Shown piece after piece: positions 47,401 to 58,548 of a stretch of DNA of 64,000 nt. Within the stretch, counting starts at the first letter, position 1, and each line of letters starts with the position of its first letter. Made by a program: the position numbers and the translations under genes. Origin of the DNA: Pelobates cultripes (taxonomy: Eukaryota; Chordata; Amphibia; Anura; Pelobatidae). The stretch is taken from positions 354,568,221 to 354,632,220 of the forward strand of contig OW240913.1 in assembly GCA_933207985.1 (NCBI GenBank). The letters are read 5' to 3'. Under the pieces are notes generated by a model. That model was not told the DNA's origin. It saw only the letters and a list, made by a program, of their open reading frames with translations, and did no database searches.

Positions 47401-47895
47401 GTTTTATGTGTGACGGCAGTTAAGATCCATTCTGCCCATCTAGTCTGCCAAATTTTCTAAATACTTTAATTAGTTCCTGGCCTTATCGTATAGTTAGGAT
47501 AGCCCTATGCCTATCCCACGCATACTTAGACTCCACTGTGTTAACCTCTACCACTTCAGCTGGAAGGCTATTCCATGCATCCACTACCCTCTCAGTAAAG
47601 TAATACTTCCTGATATTATTTTTAAACCTTTGTGCCTCTAATTTAAGACTATGTCCTCTTGTAGTGGTAGTTTTTCTTCTTTTAAATATAGTCTCCTCCT
47701 TTACTGTGTTGATTCCCTTTATATATTTAAATGTTTCTATCATATCCCCCCTGTCTCGTCTTTCCTCCAAGCTATACATGTTAAGATCCTTTAACCTTTC
47801 CTGGTAAGTTTTATCCCGCAATCCATGAACCCGTTTAGTAGCCCTTCTCTGAACTCTCTCTAAAGTATTCGTATATAAATTGGTTCTTGCTTTGG
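47401..47895 (-). mobile_element. CR1 LINE 3' fragment, antisense
   Basis: The minus strand encodes TLERVQRRATKRVHGLRDKT onward, the C-terminal tail of CR1 ORF2, nearly identical to residues 300-416 of the copy at 56657. The 3' UTR, with the GACGGCAG..AAGAT..CATTC and TCTAGTCTGC phrases, follows down to about 47401. It is heavily 5'-truncated; the coding part 47483-47899 has a small frame change near its end (NTVESKYAWDRH against NTVKEFKHAWDRH). Confidence 0.88.
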
Positions 47896-48331
47896 ACATG
47901 TATGCATATGTGTTATTGTTTTTTTGTATGGTTTAAAAAAATAAAAAGTAAATGGGAAAGACGTTAAATTGATTATAAAATGTGTACATTTTGGCATAGT
48001 AGTAAGGGAAAAATGCCTTACTTAGTGCAATAAGATTTTAATTTTTTTTGCAAGTTGTGAGATTTGCAGTGTCAAAATAAATTGCGCTATAGACATACAG
48101 TACTATGTCTGTCCTGAATCCTGTATATTTACTGTATATAAGGATTCACATACAGTGCATCACACAATGTAGAATAACACAAGTAAAATTACCCCCTAAT
48201 CTCTGCTCCGAGCATGGTTCAATTGCCAGCTGCCCTTCTGGTTCCATTCTGCGGCTCTCCCACAGAACTCTACCAATCATAGTTTGTTCTATTGCATTAA
48301 TTATTCAACTGTTTTGATATTAAACTATATG

Positions 48332-48815
48332 TTAAAGGACCACTATAGTACCAGGAAAACAAACTTGTTTTCCTGGCTCTATATGGACTTTGGGTCCCCC
48401 CCACCCTCTGGGTCCCACTCTCGCCGGGCTGAAGGGGGAAGAAGGGGTTAAATTCTTACCTTTCTCCAGCGCCGGGCTCCCTTGGCGCTTGGGACACTCC
48501 TCCCTCTTCCGACATCATCCGCTGAATGCGCATGCTCGGCAAGAGCCGCGCGCACATTCAGTCAGTCCATAGGAAAGCATTTCTCAATGCTTTCCTATGG
48601 ACGCTGGCGTCTTCTCACTGGGAAAATCACAGTGAGAAGCGCCTCTAGCAGCTGTTAATGAGACAGCCACTAGAGGCTGGATTAACCCTATTGTAAACAT
48701 AGCAATTTATCTGAAACTGCTATGTTTACAGCACACAGGGTTAACCCTAGATGGACATGGCACCCAGACCACTTCATTAAGCTGAAGTGGTCTGGGTGCC
48801 TAGAGTGGTCCTTCA
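48332..48815. repeat. MITE with TTAAAGGACCACTATAG ends
   Basis: The left end TTAAAGGACCACTATAGTAC and the right end CTAGAGTGGTCCTTCAA are inverted copies. It contains AGGAAAACAAACTTGTTTTCCT, GGAAAGCATTTCTCAATGCT and a near-perfect terminal hairpin around CCAGACCACTTCATTAAGC. It is non-coding and sits just before a TG microsatellite. Confidence 0.75.
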
Positions 48816-49607
48816 ATATATTGTGTGTGTGTGTGTGTGTGTTTGTGTAATGTTTTGCTTTTCCTATTTTTTGGGGGGGGATCAGTCAAATGATAATAGC
48901 AGACTAAGTATAGCCAGTGGTGCCCTTGTAATTGTTGAAGAATGAAAAATTTTTCTATAATCACCATACTGCAAACATAAATAAATAGGTTAAAGCTTGA
49001 CAAATTATTCCTGGAATTGTCTGCAAATGCAAGAATGTTCTTCCTACAATAATACATCTGATAGTCATAATGCCATTTTTATTTTGTGTGTTTATTCTAA
49101 ATGAATACAGATAAATGAAATAGCATGTTGAAATGCCAAGATCTGAGTCAAGGCTGTCTGCAACAGGAAACAGGAGAATGTTCTCATTTTTTATTTTTTT
49201 TTAATATCAATATGTACCATTCAAAATCAACTATTAGCAAGATGGTATTATGGGAGACAAATTGAAAGAGCCTTGTAATATTTGCATATTCAGTTTTTGT
49301 TGTGTCTTATTTATTTATTTATTTTTGTCCTTCATTCACTGGGGCAGAATATAATGTGAATGATTAAGCACTTTGCTTTGATCTGCCAGTGCAGTAAGAA
49401 TTTGAGTTTTAAACAGAACCAGACAACTTAGATCAAACCTTTTTAATTCAGACCACATTGAGGCTGTGTTTATGTAGGTGATAAATACTTTTGAAGACAA
49501 GTATTAGGGAGTGGGAATTATATTAAGATTTGTTGAACGTATTGTAGAGTCTACATTATATCTGTTATTTGTATTAATTGTATATTCTGTTTTTTTTTGG
49601 TTTTCAG

Positions 49608-49827
49608 CATGGAAGGGTCTATTGCCCGTCTTCCAGAAATTGTTGCCTTAAAGAAGAAGTATAAGGCTTATCTTTATTTGGATGAAGCTCACAGTATTGG
49701 CGCAGTGGGACCGACAGGTCGAGGAGTAATTGAATATTTCGGCATAGACCCCACTGACATAGACGTGCTCATGGGCACATTTACGAAATGCTTTGGTGCT
49801 GTCGGAGGATACATTGCTGGGACACGG
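49608..49827 (+). CDS. sptlc3: SPTLC3 exon with the PLP-binding lysine
   Basis: This 220-nt exon encodes (S)[15 protein letters not shown] to GGYIAGTR. The acceptor is GGTTTTCAG and the donor GTAAAG; it ends in phase 0. [17 protein letters not shown] carries the Asp and His that hold PLP and substrate; AVGPTG and VLMGTFTK are SPTLC3-like. The Schiff-base lysine is in GTFTK. The next residues are CFGAVGGY where catalytic subunits normally show SFGASGGY, so two serines are replaced by Cys and Val. The catalytic lysine itself is kept, unlike in SPTLC1. Confidence 0.95.
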
Positions 49828-50020
49828 GTAAAGTCATGTTCAAGAATAAATATTGGCTATTGGGGAAATGGAAGCTGATTCTTCTCGATATTAATGTGGG
49901 ACGACCATCACTATATGCCTGAAACAGTAAGGCAACAAAAGAGGTGGCACGTTGACATTTTGGTCTCTGAATACACACATATGATCAAGCTTTTCTGATG
50001 GTGAAACTTTATAAATTGAT

Positions 50021-50278
50021 TTAAAGGGACAATATAGTCCCCAAAACAACTTTGTGTTAATGAAGCAGTTTTGGTGTACAAATCATGCCCCATGCAGTCT
50101 CACTGGTCAAATCGCTGCTATTTAGGAGTTAAATCACTTTGTTTATGAACCCTAGTCACACCTCCCTGCATGTGACTTGCACAGCCTTCCATAAACACTT
50201 CCTGTAAAGGAACCCAGATATTCTAGGCTCCTTTATTGCATAGACTGTTTTGTTTTAATACCTAGGGTGTCCCTTTAA
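50021..50278. repeat. TTAA-bounded MITE
   Basis: It starts TTAAAGGGACAATATAGTCC and ends CTAGGGTGTCCCTTTAA, giving inverted ends. It is about 258 bp and non-coding. Its right TTAA is also the left TTAA of the element that follows. Confidence 0.7.
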
Positions 50279-50354
50279 CCCCTTAAGGACACAACTTTTG
50301 GAATAAAAGGGAATCCTGACGGAATACTTCCGTCATGTGTCCTTAAGGGGTTAA
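50275..50354. mobile_element. 80-bp TTAA palindromic MITE (piggyBac-like)
   Basis: TTAA is followed by CCCCTTAAGGACACA, and the right end is its exact reverse complement, TGTGTCCTTAAGGGG, followed by TTAA. The inner part GACGGAATACTTCCGTC is also palindromic. The TTAA duplication and C-run ends fit piggyBac-type mobilisation; it cannot code for a protein. Confidence 0.8.
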
Positions 50355-50941
50355 TAAGACCTAGGAAACCAAGACAAGTTTAGTAATGTACCGTATTGAA
50401 AAGTTTATTTGAAGGGAGCAATTTCTGAAAACCACTCTCCAAAACGCTTACTTCAGTATTGCCTACATTAAATAGTGGGGAGTTGTGTTATTTATTTATT
50501 AATTTTTTTATCATGCCAACTAGGCTTTGCAGTAATACAGCTTTTGCTACAGGAAGCTCTGCTTTTTTTAGAGAGAGACCATAAAGGGAGCTGGAATAAA
50601 GGAATAAAATAATATGAATGATAACTTTTGAAGCCAAAGTATCAGTTGGCGTCAGAGCATTGCCACAGGTTAACACATGCAATGGGTGCACTGGGTTGGT
50701 AAGGAAGAGGCATGATTTCCCTCCCCAGGCCATGAAGGGGTACAGGATCCTCTGTATAGACTGGTTGGCTGGAGCGCCTGTGCTGCCTTAATGTAACACT
50801 GCCCTGTTGGTGTCACACCTCAGATGGTGTTACCCATGCATTCCGCTCCCTCAGAGTAACGACAGTGGCGTTATATAGAATTGTAAATTAATATAAACCA
50901 TGAAAATCTTTCATTTGTCTCTCCGCTCTTTCCATTTACAG

Positions 50942-51068
50942 GAACTCGTGGCCACTTTAAAATCACATTCACACAGCTCTATGTATGCAGCGTCCATGTC
51001 TCCACCTGTGACCGAGCACATCATAAAAGTGATGAAATGTATTATGGGATGTGACGGGACACTTATTG
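50942..51068 (+). CDS. sptlc3: SPTLC3 exon
   Basis: This 127-nt exon encodes [20 protein letters not shown] to MGCDGTLI plus one base. The acceptor is CCATTTACAG and the donor GTAAGA. SHSHS..YA.SMSPP is conserved, and SMSPP is the SPTLC3 form; SPTLC2 has SLSPP. A 12.3-kb intron follows. Confidence 0.93.
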
Positions 51069-51839
51069 GTAAGATTATTTTAAAATATAGGAGTTTTTAT
51101 TTATTTATTTTTCTTCCTCAATGTCTGTGTTTGGGGTTAACGTGATTTATTTTTTTATTTTTAAACTTAAGATCTGTAGATTGCTAAATGCCAATACTTG
51201 CATGCTGACTCCTTTAAGTGTCCCAGGAAGAAGGCCCTGTGGGCATATTTGACATTGCATATAGTGGTTAATTCTTGGATAATTGATTGCTCAGATAATA
51301 AAAACATGACCGGTATGACATATTATAGTTTATGTAATGCCTTGTGAAGTTGAAATATGTCATTAAGAAAAAGAACACACCGGTCTGTGCATCACAATAT
51401 ATATATTTTTTTATTTGAATCGCCAACATATACCACAGCGCTGAGCTCCAGGGTAATTAAGAAATGGGGGGGTTTGTGGATCTGTAGATGCCGTATGCTT
51501 CATCGCTGTTTGTTATTTTGGTTATATATTATATTACCAGTCTCTGCATAAGTGACCGTTGCTAAACTTGTAGGCACTGGTATGCATCTGCACTGATGAA
51601 AGCCTGTGATTGCAAACGTCTTTTATATTTTGGATCAATTTCCAAACGATGAAGGTATTAATTATGTGTGTTTATAAACTATATCCTAAACATGCACTGT
51701 AGATTATCTACGTATAATAAGGTAATTAAAGAAAAACAAACTATGCACAGCAACTCTGAAACAGGTTTCTACCATTCTCTGAGCCCCATACACATGCTCT
51801 TTTTGTATTAACAGGATTCTTTATGTATAGTTTTCAAAT

Positions 51840-52262
51840 ATACTCTCCAAGCACCGTAATCACTACATACAGTGGTTATGGTGCAAGATGTTCCCTGGCA
51901 CACGCACCCTCTGTGCAAAGAGACAAATCATATTAAAATGGTATGACTTCTTGCCTGGAGTGTTCCGGTAACTACCCGCCACCTACACTGCCAACGCCAG
52001 AGAGACAGATACATAGATCAGCTGACATTCTCACATTGCAGGGCTTGGCCCTAGAGAGCTAGCCGGAGTTCCTAATTGGGAACCTCCAGATCTCTGGGGA
52101 TGGCATCATGGCCGTGGAGGCTGGAAGTGGCACCCGGTGAATTCCAGGTAATAAATAAAATCTTTCAAAAAAGATTTGACTCCTTACAATGGTACAGGGC
52201 ATTCTTGGCACCATAACCACTGCAGCGAGCTGAAGTAGTTATGGTGCTTGGAGTGTTCTTTT
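51840..52262. repeat. MITE with CTCCAAGCACC ends
   Basis: The left end ACTCTCCAAGCACCGTAATC is inverted relative to the right end AGTTATGGTGCTTGGAGTGT. It is about 420 bp and non-coding. The ends resemble those at 27477-27705. Confidence 0.65.
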
Positions 52263-54224
52263 AATTCTATTGCAAGGGTTACAGAGTGAATTAAACAATC
52301 ATCAGTTTTAGCCTATTGAGGGTTTTCAGTAAAGCAGTAGTTTTGGTTTACAGATGATTTTATTTCTTTTTTATTATTGTATTGCACTAAGCCTTACTAT
52401 TAGTTGTTCGGAGACCACAAAGTATGCAAATAAGAAAAGTCTGAAAACATTGCTGGCTCTCGCATGTTATTTTAATATATATGATGTCATACACTAAATT
52501 ATTTAGTATGGAAAGTTTTACACACAAAAAAGTGCGTGAAGGATCACGCGTCAGATTTTAACACATTTTAGCAGACAGTAGCAAGTGCTGCTGCTTTTTT
52601 GAATTAACCTATGTGTGTTTAAAAATAGTGTCATGCTCTGGACTTAACTATGGTCTTATTTTAAACAAAAATGCAAAACATCTGTTCCCTGCAGCCTCAG
52701 GCTGGTGCTGATTTGTTAGTGGTGACTGAAACTGGGCTTCTGATTTGGTTTAAGAAAACCAAAACCCAGCCATTTACTTCCGCATTGCTGTGGTGTAAAT
52801 GCAGAGGTGTAGATACAATATAAGCTCCGCATGTGATATCACTGTTATTAAACAGGGTTGCAACATTCTAGAGCCCTCTGCAGCATAGTGCAGGGACTGA
52901 CAACGGTTTGAAAAGTTAAGCTGCTAGTAAAACCTATGTAAGAAGCCAGGGAATCTCTTCTAGTTTATATTTTAATTTATAAAGTGTACATGGATTCAGC
53001 ATCACTGTACAGTTTGGATGCAAAACTTATAGATTGTAGGTTCCATAGTAGTGTGCACCTTAATGTTTAGCACCTTTGGCTGATTCCCAGGTCTGTAACA
53101 CCTGTATTCTGTGGTCAGTTTGCAATCGTTCCCTTTGTAGGGAATAAATCCGTAATACAATAAACGCTGACCTTACTTTAGGAGTAAACTGGTGTTTTAA
53201 AAATTACGCAACAGTGTATCCGTGTCACACACCTCACAGAGACGAAGCGGGTAGGGACGGAGGAACGAGGCTATCTAGGCACACGTTACCGGCGTACTTG
53301 TATGATACCATTTACATAATGCCTATTAATTCTATTAATGCCAGCTGTATCTTCAAATTGGAAATGACGCTATTAGTAGGCAACTTGTAAAACTCCAATA
53401 AGGATTACAGCAGGGGAACAGTATGGCTGGATTACAGTGTACCGTGGGTTACATAAGAATTAGAGTATTCAAACAGAATAGCTATAATTCGCAGGAAAAA
53501 TACAGTAAAATGTTATACAGAAATGTTTACTTGCCCCGTCATGTTGGGGAAAACTGTGTAGAATGTTTGAACATTGGGAGATTTTCTGTCGGGGAGGGCG
53601 CGCTACATTTTGATTTTATTATCTTTCTTTTTTTTTTTTTTTTTTAATTTTGCACCGAGGGCAACTGCCACTTTGCCCTCCACCCCCCACACTACGCCAC
53701 TGCTTGCACACACAAAAAAAACCATGATACTGTAGCTTGAAATGTAAAAATGATACAAGTTGCACATTTTTTATGATCCGTTTCAAACTGGACTTTTATT
53801 GAGCTATATTCATTATAACTGCTGAGAATACTGGAGGTCCGCACTGAGACAAATGCTCCGAAATATGCAGTAATCTCGGTTATACAAACAAATCTGTATA
53901 AACCGCTGAGAATTTGAAGTAGATAAAGAACACACAGTGATGTTATAAAGTATTCAAATCACCATGGAATTAAAATAGATACAGAAAAGTCATTAAAATC
54001 AAAAGAGAAGAAACAGATAAAATTACCAGCATTCCTGTCTGTGCAAACGGGTTTGACTATCTTTCAGGATCTGTTGCTACTGTGTCAGATAAAAGGAATC
54101 TGTAAACATTTTATGTCATAAATAATTTCATGTATGAACGTGTTTGATGGGTTTCACACCCTTAATGCTCGAAATCATGTATTTTGAAAGTGTCTACGTC
54201 TAGCTTTAGACTTCTTTTAAGGAA

Positions 54225-54570
54225 CACTAAACAGTTGTTATTATTATTATGTTTTTTATATAGCGCCATCAAATTCCGCAGCGCTTTACAATGGGTGGAC
54301 GAACAGACATGTAGTTGTAACCAGACAAGCTGGACACACAGGAACAGAGGGGTTGAGGGCCCTGCTCAATGAGCTTACATGCTAGAGGGAGTGGGGTAAA
54401 ATGACACAAAAAGGTAAGGATAGTATTAGACTAGTGACCGTTGCAGAAGAGGAATCAGTTAACAGTTTAATTGATACGCTTTTATAAAGAAGTGGGTTTT
54501 TAACGATTTTTTGAAGGCATGGAGACGGGGTAAGCATCTAACGGAGGAGGGAAGTGAGTTTGGTTATGAA
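54225..54570 (-). repeat. Dispersed interspersed repeat (GCGCTGCGGAAT family)
   Basis: A (TTA)n tract is followed by TATATAGCGCCATCAAATTC, CGCAGCGCTTTACAATG and later GGGCCCTGCTCAATGAGCTT. The reverse complement of its core (AGCGCTGCGGAATTTG..GGCGCTAT) recurs at 60345-60390, and a related tail lies at 22700-22860. I recognise it as a widespread frog repeat but cannot name the family. Confidence 0.5.
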
Positions 54571-56458
54571 CACAAACCTGTATTCCTAAGGCTTGACTGC
54601 CACTGTACCTACTACAATATAGAGACCTTTTGTTTGTGATAGAAATAAAAAAAATGAAATGTTTTTGCTTACCGTTTTTCCTTCGGCACTGCTAACTACT
54701 CCGCCTCCACTTTTATTTAAAAATACATAAATTTTTATTGAATGCATCTGCGAATATGAATCTCTATTATGATGCACTATACCCCCCTAAATTAACACCG
54801 TAGAGAAAATATACACTTTTGTGAAAGTGTGGTTCTAAAACAAAAAAAACAAAAAAAAGTGGTGTAGTTTTGTGAATTACAATCTCATAAGAATGGATAT
54901 TGGTGAATGATACAGTGTAGCTGTTTGAAGTAGTTATAGTTTGAATCCGAATACATTTGATGCGTAAACTAGTTACATGATGTGTTTATCTTTGCTGGAT
55001 ACAAAGTAGATTTTTGGCTGATAGAATATAGACAGAGAAGAATAAAAACTGCTTATCCTTATATGGTATTACATTTAACGGACCTAGATGTTTTTCTTTT
55101 CATAATTTTATACGGGAATTGCAAGTTGGTTGTAGTAGGCATATTTAATAAATACGGACAGTGCAAGTGGCAAAATAAAAGCACTAATAGTGTGTATTAT
55201 GCTCATCTATAAAGTATTTGTTAGAAGTTATTTTCCAGTAGAGGGCAGTGTTCCACCAGTTGCTTGCAGACCCTAAAAATCTATTTTCGGAAGTTTTAAG
55301 TTCCCAGTTTCTTTCCTTACGTGTAATCACTTCGACGTACCTCTTGCATACATTTTATGTGTAGAATCACACCTTGAAATAACATCTAAATGCATACAGG
55401 CAAATTCCAGTACTTTACAAAGGCTGAATGCGTCTTTATTACGCATAGCTTGTTATAAAGTGGTGGATGTTACAATACTGATTTTTACAGATGCATACAG
55501 CTATAGCATGTTAGGCAGCACATCAGTAACCACCCTCAGTCACTCCAACTGTCCTGCCAGTTTGATTGACACTGCATAGCTTCTGGAGCAATAGACCTAT
55601 CCCTAGCATAGTGCACCAGCATTCTGTAGAACTACCTGTATTTCAGCATGTCTGTCCTCTTATTTTCTATTTCTTTAATTTGAAGGAAGAAAAGGATTCA
55701 CATTGAAATGTCTTTAAACTATATTCAGAAACGTTTTTTTTTTTTTTAGTCCTTTTGTCAATGCGACTTCATAAGGTAGTTGTGTTTTTTCAATTCACAG
55801 ACTCTCATCCTCTGATACAACATTCACCAAAAAACATTCTTATTTTTGAGATCCAGAAAATTAAACAGGAAATTCTAGAAAGGATAATCTAGTTACTACA
55901 ATATTACTTCTATAATTAACTAGGTATGCTGGATGCAAAGTACATGTAAAACATTGACCAGAAGAGGCTGTTCAAAGACACTTGTGTAGCACCCACCTCT
56001 TGTCCACCCACGTATCGCCTCTGTTCTTCGTAGATTTTCCCTACTTGGGGACACTGACCTCCTCCATGATGCCAACATGATGGCTTCCTTGCCAGCGCCC
56101 ATTCGAAGTGATGACTGTTCCTACTAGCCAGCGCTAGCAGTGCGAGCTAGGGAGTTACCCTAGCAACCACAGTACATGTGCTGTGGTTGTTATGGTGGTC
56201 AGCAGATGGATCTCTTGAGGGAGGACTTGTCTGCTCTCCCTGTATCTCAATTCCTCAACATTTAGTGCTTGTTGAGAAATTGAGATACACATTTGTAAAT
56301 AGGTTTTACTTCCAGTCTATACATCTGCTAGCAAAACCGCTAGCTCAATGTATAGATGGATTTTGAAGCTCGGAGCTGAAGTAATTTAACTCATGACCGG
56401 GTCCCTTTAAGCATCTTGGGAAATGTAAGTCAGAAACATCTTAGCTGCCACTGTTGGC

Positions 56459-56642
56459 CAAAACTGTCTTATCAAGTGGATGGCAAAACTGGCTTATCCA
56501 ATGGATGGCAAAACTGGCTTATCCAGTGGATGGCAAAACTGGCTTATCCAGTGGATGGCAAAACTGCCTTATCTAATAGATGGCAAAAAACTGCCTTATC
56601 TAATGGATGGCTAAACTGCCTTATCTAATGGATGGCAAAACT
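56459..56642 (+). repeat. 25-bp minisatellite, left array
   Basis: About seven copies of a 25-bp unit (AATGGATGGCAAAACTGCC plus TTATCT), more varied than the right array; one unit is 27 bp. The array is interrupted by the CR1 copy and resumes at 58010. Confidence 0.92.
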
Positions 56643-58009
56643 TCCCCACTTCAGTAGTGGGGAAAGTGATGGAAACCATGTTAAAGGATAGGATTGATGA
56701 ACATCTAAAAACACATGGATTTCAAGATCAGAGACAACATGGGTTTACTTCAGGGAGATCATGCCAAACTAATCTTATTGATTTTTTTGATTGGGTAACT
56801 AAAATTATAGATCAGGGTGGTGCAGTAGACATTGCTTACCTAGATTTCAGTAAGGCTTTTGACACTGTTGCACATAGAAGGCTTATCAATAAACTGCAAT
56901 CTTTAAGTTTGGATTCCAATATTGTTGAATGGGTAAGGCAGTGGCTGAGTGACAGGCAACAGAGGGTTGTAGTTAATGGAATATATTCGAAGCTTGGACT
57001 TGTCACCAGTGGGGTACCTCAGGGATCTGTACTTGGACCCATTCTCTTTAATATTTTTATTAGTGATATTGCAGAAGGTCTTGATGGTAAGGTATGTCTT
57101 TTTGCTGATGATACTAAGATATGTAACAGGGTTGATGTTCCAGGAGGGATAAGCCAAATGACAAATGATTTAGGTAAACTAGAAAAATGGTCAGAATTGT
57201 GGCAACTGACATTTAATGTGGATAAGTGCAAGATAATGCATCTTGGACGTAAAAACCCAAGGGCAGAGTACAGAATATTTGATAGAGTCCTAACCTCAAC
57301 ATATGAGGAAAGGGATTTAGGGGTGATTATTTCTGATGACTTAAAGGTAGGCAGACAATGTAATAGAGCAGCAGGAAATGCTAGCAGAATGCTTGGTTGT
57401 ATAGGGAGAGGTATTAGCAGTAGAAAGAGGGAAGTGCTCATGCCATTGTACAGAACACTGGTGAGACCTCACTTGGAGTATTGTACACAGTACTGGAGAC
57501 CGTATCTTCAGAAGGATATTGATACCTTAGAGAGGGTTCAGAGAAGGGCTACTAAACTGGTTCATGGATTGCGGGATAAAACTTACCAGGAAAGGTTAAA
57601 GGATCTTAACATGTATAGCTTGGAGGAAAGACGAGACAGGGGGGATATGATAGAAACATTTAAATATATAAAGGGAATCAACACAGTAAAGGAGGAGAAT
57701 ATATTTAAAAGAAGAAAAACTACCACAACAAGAGGACATAGTCTTAAATTAGAGGGACAAAGGTTTAAAAATAATATCAGGAAGTATTACTTTACTGAGA
57801 GGGTAGTGGATGCATGGAATAGCCTTCCAGCTGAAGTGGTAGAGGTTAACACAGTAAAGGAGTTTAAGCATGCGTGGGATAGGCATAAGGCTATCCTAAC
57901 TATATGATAAGACTAGGGACTAATGAAAGTATTTAGAAAATTGAGCAGACTAGATAGGCCGAATGGTTCTTATCTGCCGTCACATTCTATGTTTCTATGT
58001 TTCTATGTT
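56643..58009 (+). mobile_element. CR1 LINE, 5'-truncated, inserted in a minisatellite
   Basis: The insertion begins within the reverse transcriptase and ends with a CR1-type 3' UTR whose last bases are TTTCTATG repeats (57984-58009), the heptamer/octamer tail characteristic of CR1. The same 25-bp array lies on both sides. The endonuclease and ORF1 parts are missing. Confidence 0.9.
56657..57907 (+). CDS. CR1 reverse transcriptase, 3' part of ORF2
   Basis: There are 416 uninterrupted codons; 56657 is a GTG, and coding runs in frame from the truncation point (TSVVGKVMETM). Reverse-transcriptase motifs are in order: YLDFSKAFDTV (motif A), SGVPQGSVLGPILFN (motif B) and FADDTK (motif C active site), followed by the thumb and the C-terminal tail ending AWDRHKAILTI. 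The open frame suggests a fairly recent insertion, but without the endonuclease it is not autonomous. Fragments of the same family lie at 43737 (sense) and 47401 (antisense). Confidence 0.9.
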   Translation: MGKVMETMLKDRIDEHLKTHGFQDQRQHGFTSGRSCQTNLIDFFDWVTKIIDQGGAVDIAYLDFSKAFDTVAHRRLINKLQSLSLDSNIVEWVRQWLSDRQQRVVVNGIYSKLGLVTSGVPQGSVLGPILFNIFISDIAEGLDGKVCLFADDTKICNRVDVPGGISQMTNDLGKLEKWSELWQLTFNVDKCKIMHLGRKNPRAEYRIFDRVLTSTYEERDLGVIISDDLKVGRQCNRAAGNASRMLGCIGRGISSRKREVLMPLYRTLVRPHLEYCTQYWRPYLQKDIDTLERVQRRATKLVHGLRDKTYQERLKDLNMYSLEERRDRGDMIETFKYIKGINTVKEENIFKRRKTTTTRGHSLKLEGQRFKNNIRKYYFTERVVDAWNSLPAEVVEVNTVKEFKHAWDRHKAILTI

Positions 58010-58548
58010 TATCTAATGGATGGCAAAACTGCCTTATCTAATGGATGGCAAAACTGCCTTATCTAATGGATGGCAAAACTGTCTTATCTAATGGATGGAA
58101 AAACTGCCTTATCCAATGGATGGCAAAACTGCCTTATCCAATGGATGGCAAAACTGCCTTATCTAATGGATGGCAAAACTGTCTTATCTAATGGATGGCA
58201 AAACTGTCTTATCTAATGGATGGCAAAACTGGCTTATCTAATGGATGGCAAAACTGGCTTATCTAATGGATGGCAAAACTGCCTTATGTAATGGATGGCA
58301 AAACTGCCTTATCCAATGGATGGCAAAACTGTCTTATCCAATGGATGGCAAAACTGTCTTATCCAATGGATGGCAAAACTGTCTTATACAATGGATGGCA
58401 AAACTGTCTTATACAATGGATGGCAAAACTGTCTTATACAATGGATGGCTAAACTGCCTTATCCAATGGATGGCTAAACTGCCTTATCTAATGGATGGCA
58501 AAACTGCCTTATCTAATGGATGGCAAAACTGTCTTATCTAATGGATGC
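58010..58548 (+). repeat. 25-bp minisatellite, right array
   Basis: About 21-22 tandem copies of ATCTAATGGATGGCAAAACT plus GCCTT, with small blocks of shared variants (TCC, TAC; GTC, GCC, GGC), a sign of stepwise expansion. All three forward frames are open over part of it because 25 is not a multiple of three. The short ATG frames here are repeat translations, not genes. Confidence 0.95.

Larger units (their letters stand above)
43161..49607. other. SPTLC3 intron, 6.4 kb
   Basis: No exon is seen. It holds a CR1 fragment (43737-43858), the end of a hAT-type element (to 44135), a MITE at 45722-46152, an antisense CR1 3' end (47401-47895), a second related MITE at 48332-48815 and a TG run at 48823-48842. 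44136-45721 and 46153-47400 are ordinary AT-rich intron. Confidence 0.6.
51069..56458. other. SPTLC3 intron, first part
   Basis: No exon is seen. A MITE lies at 51840-52262 and a dispersed-repeat copy at 54225-54570. 53590-53720 has a T-run followed by GCACCGAGGGCAACTGCC, probably another repeat end. The remainder is AT-rich intron. Confidence 0.6.

Noticed and set aside
58245..58541. 98-codon open frame and two overlapping ones in other frames
   Set aside because: They are translations of the 25-bp minisatellite.
56459..58548. Regularly spaced repeats resembling a CRISPR array
   Set aside because: The 25-bp units are directly tandem without unique spacers, and the DNA is a vertebrate intron.
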